From: Diplodia intermedia
Lineage: Eukaryota; Ascomycota; Dothideomycetes; Botryosphaeriales; Botryosphaeriaceae
DNA: 64,000 nt
NCBI GenBank assembly: GCA_021495925.1
Contig: JAKEKT010000033.1
Location: 186,001 to 250,000, forward strand
Reading direction: 5' to 3'
Under the pieces are notes generated by a model that saw nothing but the letters and a program-made list of their open reading frames with translations, made no database searches and was not told where the DNA came from. Positions 55,192 to 64,000 of this stretch are shown here, piece after piece (position 1 is the stretch's first letter; every line of letters begins with the position of its first letter). Both the position numbers and the translations under genes were made by a program.

Positions 55192-56828
55192 ATGGCTCAA
55201 AAAGAAATCGAAAGCTTCACGAGCGACCACTATGACCTGCACAGTCGCAAAAACCTGGGTGGGAAGTTGTTCGGAGACCTGTTCGCCGCCGCCGTCACGG
55301 CCACGCTGGTCGCGCCCTCGGTGACCCTCATCGACAGGCAAGTAGATGCTCAACCCGGCATTGGAATCAATCTGCTAATCCCTCCCACCAGAGTCGTCGT
55401 CGAGAAAGCCTCCAGCAACAAGCCGCTCCTCCGCGGCCTCCGCTGCCACAGCCTCGCCGCGCTCGAGCGGCCGGGCAAGCTCTTCCTCGCGCGCCCCTTC
55501 ACCTCCGTCTGGACGCTCTACGCCGCAACCTACGCGGCCGCCAACAGCGCGGAGACGGTCATGAGGGACCTCGGGCTGGCGGCCGCCGGCACCGCGACCT
55601 TCGCGGCGACTCTCGCGGTCAACATCCCGCTGGGCAGCGTGTCTAGTCAATCTGAAAATTGACCAATCTCAGCAAGCCTTGCAATTCAAGCGCTGTTTTT
55701 TTTTTACTTACCCAATTCGGGTACATTACTTATAAATCAATTCTGTTCTCTAAAGAAGATAATTAATTTAATTTATTTAGTGCCGAAATACACCGCTAGA
55801 ACGATAGGCGGCCTTATTAGGCTATAGAGAGTATAATTCTAGTGTAATTACACGTTAAATTAGTTGCTTTTATTATGCGTATAATTATTAGAATCGTGAG
55901 ATGTTAGAATATAAGGGGGGTTAACCGACTACTATATTAAGTGTAGTCGGCTATGCTTTTTATCTAATATAAGATAATTTTATATAGTGTTAAGCCGAAT
56001 AACGTTCTTCCGGCCGATACTAGCCGTATATGGTTAGCGCCAGCATAGGCCGCGCGGTAGAGAAGATTTAATACTACGGCGGCGGCGGTAGCGGCGGTAG
56101 TAGTAGCAGTAGTAGCAGTAGTAGTAGTAGTAGTAGTAGTAGTTAGGCGTACGAGGCATAGAAGGGTTACCGTAGTAGTAGTAAGAAGGCTTAACATTAT
56201 ACTAAGAATCGTAACCTAATTAACTAGCCGAAACTAGTATTAAATAGTTTAAATCGATTCTAGATATAATTAATTTAAATTGTTACTATTTTACTTATAA
56301 TCTGCTACTTCAGATGGCTTGAATTGATTAAATTAATTGGTGGACACGCTGCCGCTGGGCGTCAAGAAGGACCTGCGGTTCGCGCAGTGCTACGGCAGCG
56401 CGGCCGAGCTCGCCGCCAAGCAAGCCATCAAACTACCGCGCCCCGCGGCCGGCGTCCCGAAGGCGGCGGCGGCGGCGACGTTCCTGGTGCGCGACGCGCT
56501 GACCATCTTCGGCTCGTTCGTGCTGCCGCCGCGCGTCGCCGCCGCCATGCCTGACGAGCTCGCCGGCCCGCACGCCAAGGCCACGTTCACGCAGATGACG
56601 GTGCCGGTCGTGTCGCAGCTCGTGGCCACCCCGGTGCAACTGCTCGGCTTCAGCTTGTACGATCGAGCCGCGAGTGTGCCGGTGAGGGAGCGCCTGGCCG
56701 CGGTGTGGAGGGTGATGCCGGCGGCGACGGCCGTGCGGTGCGTGAGGGTCATTCCGGCGTTCGGGCTGGGGTTGCTGGCGAATAGGGAACTGCGGTGGTT
56801 CTGCCATGGCAAGGTGGACGGCGTTTAG
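55192..56828 (+). pseudogene. Conserved fungal putative mitochondrial membrane protein, interrupted by a hAT-type insertion
   Basis: Exon 1 (55192-55337) ends at a GC-AG intron (AG/GCAAGT, 54 bases, in frame). Exon 2 runs from 55392 and breaks at 55634. Coding resumes at 56360 and ends at 56828. With the insertion and one 8-base duplication ignored, the frame is continuous and about 285 residues long: GDLFAAAVTATLVAPSVTLI, FTSVWTLYAATYAAANSAET, LAVNIPLG then VKKDLRFAQCYG, FLVRDALTIFGSFVLPPRVA, LVATPVQLLGFSLYD. This matches a fungal family of uncharacterised, probably mitochondrial inner-membrane proteins. I recall no experimentally named member. It faces P5C dehydrogenase head-to-head, sharing a 370-base promoter. 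Confidence 0.75.
55635..56351. mobile_element. AT-rich hAT-type non-autonomous element with perfect 8-bp duplication
   Basis: The 717-base segment is strikingly AT-rich against GC-rich flanks. Ends are CAGCGTGTCTAGTCAATC at the left and the complement of CAGCGTGTCCACCAATTAA at the right. The flanking 8 bases CCGCTGGG are repeated exactly (55627-55634 and 56352-56359). No open frame is present. An AGT-type microsatellite occupies about 56094-56142. Many TpA-rich motifs suggest RIP-like decay. It splits the gene at 55192-56828. Confidence 0.88.
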
Positions 56829-57019
56829 ATTCGTGGGGAAGGCGGGGTCTGGGATGGTGTTTTTCAGCGGGTGATACAATGGTTGTCTCGTTGATGCTAT
56901 AGATTGAATATATCCATTCGTAACACGACCACACGACATAACAACCCGACGACTTGTCCCAACCCACCAATCACAACCGCAAAAAACACCTCATGAGAAC
57001 AGCATCAACATAAACCAAC

Positions 57020-58020
57020 CTACTGCCTCGTCGTATCATTCGGATGCTCGACCCTCCCCATCATCCTCGCCACGGTGACCGCCTCCCTCAACGCCCTGCC
57101 CAAATGGCCCCTCACCCCGGCCTCCTCCAGCACCATCAGCCCGCCAATCGTGCACCCCTCGGGCGACGTCCCCCGGTCCTTCAGCGCCCCGACGTGCACG
57201 CCGCTCTGCAGCATCGCCGCCGCGCCGGCCATGGCCTGGAAGACCATGGCGCCCGCCTGCGCCCTCGGCACGCCGACCGCGACGCCCGCGTCCACCAGCG
57301 CGTCGCAGACGACGGCGAAGAAGGCGGGCGTCGAGCCGGCGACGGCGGTCGCGGCGTCCATGGCCCGCGGCGCGACCCGCGCCGTGCGGCCGATGCGCGC
57401 GAAGATGCGCTCGGTGAGGGCGAGGTGCGCGTCCGGGAGCATCATGAGCGCTACTGGCTGATCCGACACCTCGATGGCCGTGAGCGACTGCGACACCAGC
57501 GCCGCGATGTTCGGCAGCGTGCGCACGACCCGCGCGCGTGAGGCGTCGTTCTGGTTGCTCGTCGATGACGACGTCTCGCTGCCGTACAGCGTGGTCTCCA
57601 GCGCGCCCCGCGTCCACCCGGCGGCGACGCTGATGAGCAGCTTGCCGGCGAGGGCGTCGCGCAGGCCGGGTTGGGTGAGCACGGTGGCGATGTCGGCGGG
57701 GTCGGCGGCGAGAACTATGACGTGGGAATTTTGGACGGCGGCGATGTTGTCGTTGCGGGAGATGGTGAGGGTTGAAGTTTGGGAGAAGCGCTAGTTCAGG
57801 GCTTGCTCGGACTTCTCGCTGCGGACGCAGGCGATGAAGTGGGTGAAGGGGAGGGCATCGGATTCGTTGGGAGGTGGGTTGATGAGGTTGGTGAGGATGG
57901 CGGTGCCTAGGTTGCCTGTGTTTTTTATCGTGTGAGTGGGTGGGTTTGGTGGTGGTGGTCGGCGTGCTTACCGCAGCCCAGGACGCAGAGCGTGGTGGCG
58001 TCTTTCAACTCGGTGGACAT
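57020..58020 (-). pseudogene. Pyrroline-5-carboxylate reductase-like (ProC family), one in-frame amber codon
   Basis: Two exons (complement 57972-58020, 57020-57915) form a 314-residue frame broken once by TAG at 57791-57793 (after EKSEQALN). The N-terminal Rossmann motif CVLGCGNLGTAILTNL spans the intron. NSHVIVLAADPADIATVL, LLISVAAGWTRG and the C-terminal ProC signature (GSTPAFFAVVCDALVDAG, MAGAAAMLQSGVHVGALKD, GTSPEGCTIGGLMVLEEAG) are clear. The enzyme would reduce P5C, or a related cyclic imine, to proline. A CAG-to-TAG change gives the break, and everything else is well preserved, so loss is recent, or the allele is a null in this strain, or the stop is a sequencing error. It lies tail-to-head with ProDH. 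Confidence 0.82.
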
Positions 58021-58266
58021 GATGCAGAGCAAAGTGGAATGTTCGTTCAATGATAGATTCATATTCATGTGCGTATCGCTAAAGTAAATACTCCATGGAC
58101 AAACTCACGTGCATCCCCATTCCATCCCATGCCATCATAGTTATCGCTCTTATCGTCAAGAAGCTCGCCCGGCCCGGCGCCCGCAATCGCAATGGCAACC
58201 GGCCAGCATCGCACCCGACCGTGTCAATCAACCCCGCCAACCTACCCACCATCAACCACCACCAAG

Positions 58267-59892
58267 CTACCTGCTAGCGCCACCACCACTACCACCACCA
58301 CCACCAAACCAGCTCCCCGGCGTCAATGCCGCCCTCACCCTCCTGCCCACCTCCCTCTTCAACGCGCGATACTCATCCACCGTCCGACTCGCGGCGTCGC
58401 GGTTCTCCGCCGCCCTGCGCGTCAAGTACGCCAAACACTCGCCCACGCTGCCCCACGTCGAGCACTTATACACCTCGGGCGCGCCCTTCTTGCCCTCGGC
58501 GTCCCTCAGCCGTAGCAGCCCGAAGCTGACGGCGTCCGCCATGCCGTGCAGCTGCGCGAACGCCACGGGCACCGTCGGCAAGCCGGCCGCCACGCGGCGC
58601 GCGTGCAGCGCGTGCGCGCGCGCGACGCTCTCTGCGTTGTGGCCCGCGAGGACGAGGTTGAGCGACGGGAAGGGGCGACCCGACGCCGACGACGACGCCG
58701 TGCGGCCGAAGAGCCGGCGGCGCAGCGCGCCGCGGGCGATGGCGTCGTACGCGGCGTCGGTGTCGCGCTTGGAGTCGTGGATGAGGGCGCGCGCGTCGCT
58801 GGCCATGTAGGCGCCGCGCACGAGCTTGAGGCCGAGCGTGAAGCCCTCTTCGGCGGCGGCGGCGAGGTGCGCGGCGAGGCGGCGCGGCGTGGATTTCAGG
58901 TAGGCCTGGTACGTGTTGTATACTACCGCGTGCCCGGAGCGGTTGTGCTTGCGCATCAGGTCCAGCCCCACCCGCTCGATGCCCGCTTGGAAGTGCTGCG
59001 ACTCGGCGTCGATGAGGACGCGCGCCCCCCGCGCTTGCGCCCGCTGGCAGATTTCGTCGAGCGCGTCCAGCATTTGCTGCGGCGGCGGCGCGCCTGCGTG
59101 GAGGCGCGATGTGACGAGTGGGCCGGCCCCCGTTACTCTGGTGGGCGGCATGTCAGTGTTTTGCTCTGTTCTGTTCTGCATAGTTTTTTCTCCGTTTCGG
59201 GTTGGTGGACACGTGGGGTGGCGATAATGGGGTGATGTGATGGTGATGATCAAGACTCACTTCAGTGCCAGCTGGTCACCTTCTTCCAGCAGCTCGACCG
59301 TCTTGAGCGTGCCTTCGCGCCACTCGGCGATGTTCTCGCACTTGGCGTCCTGGCCATCTTCGTTGGCCGCGACGCCCATGCGGTTCTCAGTGTTGGTGCG
59401 GTGGTCGAACACAGTCTCTTTTGCGTAAGTCAAGATGGTGCCGCGGAAGCCGATCTCGCGCAGCCGCCGCATCGTCGATGTCACCTCGGCGCCCGTCTCG
59501 CCGGCGCAGAACTGTTTGTAGAATGTTGCTTTGAGGATGGAGTGGATGAGGGGGTTCCGGTCCACGTTGAACAGCCAACTTCTGTTGGGCTTGCACAGCG
59601 CGGAGAGGGCCGCAAGGGCGGGAGTGAGGAAGAGGGGTTTCGAGGAGATGGCGTTGATGCAGACTGATCTGAGGAGCATGCCAGTAGGCAGTGCGGACAG
59701 CGGCGGCAGTGCAGTGTCCACCTCGGTGCAATCGTGCTTACTTCCATCCTTCTGCTGCGGGAGGGAGTCATAACGCTGGGTGCTGATTGTCGTGAGTCTC
59801 CTCGATCTCCGGCAGAGACTTTGCTGTGTGCTCCGAATACTTAGTGCTTTCGACGTGGCGGCCGGCGTCCTCAGGATGAATGAGTTGGCCAT
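58267..59892 (-). CDS. prnD: Proline dehydrogenase, mitochondrial
   Basis: Two exons (complement 59261-59892, 58267-59137, intron 123 bases) give 500 residues. The flavoenzyme oxidises L-proline to P5C at the inner mitochondrial membrane. The N-terminus (MANSFILRTPAATSKALSIR) is a targeting peptide. Barrel motifs: ARGARVLIDAESQHFQAGIE, VVYNTYQAYLKSTPRRL, GLKLVRGAYMASDARA, DTDAAYDAIA, LVLAGHNAESV, VAFAQLHGMADAVSF, and the substrate-binding C-terminus YKCSTWGSVGECLAYLTRRA then AENRDA. Upstream helices with PLFLTPALAALSAL and FRGTILTYAKE match fungal ProDH. An upstream in-frame extension exists but looks like leader. It completes the proline-to-glutamate pathway with the P5C dehydrogenase. Confidence 0.94.
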
Positions 59893-61691
59893 TGCTTGCT
59901 CGGGAGGAGGAAGATTGAATTCTGAACTTTCCCGTCGAGCAACTTGGGGGACGCTATACTGGCAACATAAAACTACCACGCTTGATATCTGACAACCCAA
60001 TTGAGACATGTGGTAGCTTCCTTCCCCGCATTTACTATCGGCTCGAGATGCATCGGTCGCGCTCCCGGTATCAGATGCAGCGCGGTAGATGGTGCGTCTG
60101 ACTCCTCCCGGCCGGGCTAGCCATCTTCAGGATGCCATAGTGACCAATGGGGACGGCTACCGGGCCTTAATGATTTCACAGATACGAATGATAGCCACTG
60201 ACGGAAATGTTGCACGGATGGAGTACTTCGGTCCCGTCAGCCGGCCTCAAACAGCCCATCTGGCCCCTTCAACCCCGCACTCTGTCGCCTTGGCTTCTGA
60301 TAACCTGCATTAATTGACGCGCTCCGCCGTGATTGGGCCCGCTTAAAGGCCAGGTCGGATCTTGCAGTATGCTTTCCACGTGAAGGCGGCTTCTACCCTC
60401 ACGCCCTTGCCGCAGATATGGTGGGAGTGGCACTTCTGTAAGGCGGGTGCTGTCCTGTTCACGTGGGTGCATATGCGCTGGCTGTCGCATCGCTGCGGGA
60501 AAGAACACCTAAAGCGTACCGGTCTCAATGTGGCAACTCATGCCGCTCACACGATAGTACGAACGATCGTACGATGTGCTCTGCTGTCCGTGTACTTTCC
60601 TTGGGTTGCTCACCTCTTACACATAGCATCCCAATGGGGACCTGAAGGAGAGGATAACCGTGGGTGATGACAGTACTTTGGGCGGTGGCGGATCGAGGCC
60701 AGTTCAGGATAACGGAAGTCACTTCCCGACATCGCCCATTGAGCAAGGGCGAGGCTGATCGGTATTATTCCCAAGGATAGTCCGAGGCTCGTGAAGTCTG
60801 GACATGAGGAGAACTTGCTCCGCAGAAGTGATTCGCTGATGATAAGCTAGACGTTACGGCATCAGGCTAGCGTCAAGCTGTTCCCGGGCGATATGATGCG
60901 GCTCGGGCCTGAGACATCACCAATATGTCCACCAACCCTGTTTTTCCTCACAAGATCTGGAGCTACCACGCCTTTCGCTTGCGGGTTACCCCCTTTAGAT
61001 GTACTTGCCTGTAGTTCAAGGGGTCATGCATGCGGTCCGGCCCGCGTTCCTGCGCCGGAGTGTGCAGAGCGGGCTGCGGCGCCGACCTTGGACGGAACCA
61101 CGTTTTCAACATGCACCACCGTTGCCGGGCCGCACCTGCTTTGGCTATAGCGCCAGGTTGGAAACGGCTGGACTGCTCCAGATCACGATGTACAAGTTTA
61201 CTTCCCTAAGTAGGGGGCATGTTTGGCTAGTTTCGAAGTTCTACTGCGCGACCAATTGCATTCTACTCGTCACATGATCAATACTCAGCCTCATTCCTTA
61301 GACATTACCATTCCGCAGCCTCGCTCAGCTTTCCGCCAGACTTTTTCTGCCTTGCGCAGCAATCTCATGTTGTGTAACCGGGCTTAGCTCCAGCTTGCTG
61401 AGTTCACCGGCAGCGCTCAGGCTGACTTTCCAAACACAGTGCGGGATTAAAGATGGAAGTGTGCCCATTGGGCGACAGTTCCGGCAGCACAGCCTCGTCA
61501 ACCACCAAGTTTTGTCTTGGCGCACTCGGATTGGATCTCACGGAGCGGGGCTGCTCACCCTTCATTGGCGCTGTCACCTGCCGCCGCACCTGCCTGGCAT
61601 GATATATGCTGACAGAAAATCCAGCCTGCGCAGCTTATCCCTTGATCCTCTTTTCTCCCACATCCTGTTCATTCACTTCCGTGCGGCTGCC
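59893..61691. other. Intergenic region
   Basis: About 1.8 kb of GC-moderate sequence between ProDH and the last gene. Short frames only; no repeats or family matches seen. Confidence 0.4.
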
Positions 61692-64000
61692 ATGGAGCCC
61701 GTCTCGGCCAGCGTAGGGCTGGTTGCCAGCCTTGCGACACTTGTTGAGGTCTCGATCAAGAGCTATACCGCCTTGTCGAAATTCATCCGCCAGATGAAAA
61801 ATGCCCCAGATAACGTCCGGGAGCTTTGTCGCAAAGTTAAACGTCTCGAAGAAGTGCTCTCGGCAGTTCATCAATTCGTTCACCACATGCGCGATGACGA
61901 GTTACCACCGAACCTGCGCTCATGGTGGGAGTCCAACATGGACAGCATCACGACGGATCTCAGGAAATTGGGACAGCGTGCTGAACAGTTGAACGCTTTG
62001 CATGCGCAAAGCGCGTCGAGTCGCTCAAAATTGAGTGCGAGGCTCAAGACTGTCGGTTCAGGCGACGAGGTCGCGAGATACGAGAGGTCAATCGAGAGCA
62101 ACATCAAAGAGCTCGATAGGATTCGGGGTTATCTCGACAGGTTCGCCATCACATCTTCTTACTGTTTGCTTTGGTCTAACGATTTGAAGTTGGAAATTAC
62201 ATGAGACACAAACGACACTCCGTGCCGTCGACGTACGTACGCAGAGCATTTCAGCAAGTGTCGAAGAAAGTCGAATTACGCTAGGGCGCGAGATGCAGAG
62301 CGGTTTTGCAGCGCTCGAGCCAGTGATCAATGCAGGATTCGACAGTCTCAGTCAAGCTGTTGAGAATGTCCGCAACCATGTGGTCGGGACGCCTGTCAGC
62401 CTTCGGCGCATTCAACTCACTCGGAAAGAAGTCTCTCGCGTTGGCAACTCTCAGTTCAATACTTCGATATCGGAGAAACGGTGCCGATTGCCTCTTTGGA
62501 ATGTCGAGATGTTCAACTTGCCCATTGGAACGCTTGTTGTGGAGACTTCGAAAAGCGACGACACCGGCGCGTCTGGTAAGGAAATGCGTCGGACGCGTCG
62601 CATCGCCTTCCGATTTCAACCAAAGCCGTGGATGGCAGATGGCATATTCTCAGTTGAGCACTTTTTCTCGCTCGCGGCAAACAGTTCACCATCATGGGAA
62701 CGCGTCCAGCGGAGAGTGCCGAGCTTCATTCCGCAAGAATTGCAGGATTCTATTCAAGGGACAGATATTCTTCACCTTGGGGAAAGCCTTGCATCGTGTC
62801 CTTTTCAGTATTTCGACATGATATTGGACTCTTCTTTGGTATGTATAGGCTTCCTATATAACAGCCGATACGATGTTAACTCAATTTATGGATGAAAAGT
62901 TGGAAAAAGCAGGCATCTCCCGCTTATCCTCCTACAGTGGGAACGGTATAAACACTATTACGTCTTTTTCGTTTGACTTATTTGATCCCTCTGAGTCTCT
63001 CTCCACCTCTACCGTTGGCCATCTCACATACCACGCCGAAGGGACTCGACAGCTCAAGCCTGCACTCTTGTGCACCTGGAACCAATTAGATACGTGCTTT
63101 TTCGGCAACAAATTCCTGGGAGGGCCTAATGAAAGGCCGACTCTACTTGTTTCACCAGATGAGGTGGGCTACCGGTTCTTCATCCGACATGTCTGTCCTT
63201 ACCTAGACTCAAAAGACTTTGGAGAACTAAATACGGTTGATAAGTGGTGGCTTTCCGCGCTGAACCACGAGGATGGACGCTTCGGCAACGCTATTCAGTC
63301 ACACTTGTATCATCTTGACGAGTCCGAGAAGCATCTCCCTGCAAGGCTAATGCGCGTTGAGGCAAGGGCCTATCTGAACTATAATATCACAGTGGACGAA
63401 GTCCTCTCAGCAAACCATACTGAGCGTCAAAATTTCCTCCTCCTGGTCTACGCCTACTGCACGATGAAGTGCTTACAGCCGTTCCTTGACGCCGGACACG
63501 ATTCGAGTACGGTCCTGACACATGAATTCCACTCGAAGAGAGGCTCCTACTTCGCCAATAGCGGTGAATCCTTCCATCAAATGTCTCTCAGAACTGGAAA
63601 CATTCCTGTTCTCGAAGGACTGAAGGCACGGTGTACTCAATACTCGGCTCAGTTTGTCACAATATGTGTCAGCGAATACATACACCAAACGTCTGACTTA
63701 AAGAGAAGTCGTGAATTGCTCAACGCTATCATACTCGAACAACCAAAAGAAGGCATTCCTGCATCCTCGTTGGTGTACGCGTGCTGTCGCACTGAGCTCC
63801 CCGGTTACGCAAAATATCGCCGAAACTACCTCCCCTACCAGTCCGGCCTCCGAGAATTCGCAACAAATGAGCTTTATAAGAGGGATCTAGGACTCTACTG
63901 CCACCCACCCTACAACAGGTGGCTCTTCCTGGGCCCTGAGCTTCTAGCGGCTACATTGGATGAAAAAGACTGCAGGGGAATTTGGGTATCGAGACTGCTC
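61692..64000 (+). CDS. NLR/ankyrin-type protein with fungal N-terminal helical domain, cut by the window end
   Basis: Exons 61692-62140, 62190-62838 and 62900 to the window edge keep frame. The third exon is open for 367 codons with no stop. The N-terminus MEPVSASVGLVASLATLVEV, SIKSYTALSKFIRQMKNAPD and NVRELCRKVKRLEEVL is the fungal N-terminal domain placed in front of NACHT or ankyrin modules in many allorecognition or stress proteins. A middle block follows (RCRLPLWNVEMFNLPIGTL, RTRRIAFRFQPKPWMADGIF). The last exon starts LEKAGISRLSSYSGNGI and reads YHAEGTRQLKPALLCTWNQL; WWLSALNHEDGRFGNAI; its C-terminal region is outside the window. Whether ankyrin repeats, a NACHT or something else follows cannot be seen. 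Confidence 0.75.

Noticed and set aside
56094..56142. AGT-type triplet array as a CRISPR-like or functional repeat
   Set aside because: It is a simple microsatellite inside the AT-rich hAT element, with no spacers and no associated genes.

Overview
The window is nuclear DNA of a filamentous ascomycete (Pezizomycotina). The signs are genes split by many short GT-AG introns (about 45-80 bases) with CTRAY branch points, Zn2Cys6 regulators, a HET-domain gene, a fungal NADPH oxidase, secreted Ser/Thr-rich proteins, and C-to-T type decay that resembles RIP. No rRNA or tRNA gene and no bacterial-type signal was seen. All exon joins below were worked out by hand from splice signals, reading frame and family resemblance.

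Left third (1-24 kb): a PD-(D/E)XK-like hypothetical gene with a broken tandem copy; noxA-type NADPH oxidase; a secreted S10 serine carboxypeptidase; a large ankyrin protein with one in-frame stop and one frameshift; then four co-oriented minus-strand genes that look like a small catabolic set (MFS sugar transporter, Zn2Cys6 regulator, polyol dehydrogenase, secreted amidohydrolase).

Middle (24-41 kb): a wrecked PRISE-type reductase; a divergent pair made of a ZIP zinc importer with Cys/His motifs in its ectodomain and an Aspf2/Pra1-type secreted zinc-binding protein, which is the layout of the known zincophore locus and has a shared promoter rich in PacC-core and ZafA-type hexamers; a berberine-bridge-type flavoprotein; a transposon-rich stretch with MITEs and an orphan membrane-protein C-terminus; a HET-domain gene; and an SDR pseudogene.

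Right third (41-60 kb): a proline/hydroxyproline cluster. Intact members are an AAAP amino-acid transporter, a Zn2Cys6 regulator, a sarcosine-oxidase-family flavoprotein, P5C dehydrogenase and proline dehydrogenase. Damaged members are a proline-racemase-family gene (hAT-type MITE with an 8-bp target duplication, plus frameshifts), a DHDPS-family gene (deletion and frameshift), a conserved mitochondrial membrane protein (AT-rich hAT-type insertion with a perfect 8-bp duplication) and a P5C-reductase-like gene (amber codon). Core proline oxidation looks functional, while an accessory branch resembling the D-hydroxyproline route (epimerase, flavin oxidase, DHDPS-type deaminase) is decaying. The window ends inside an NLR-like gene with a fungal N-terminal signalling domain.
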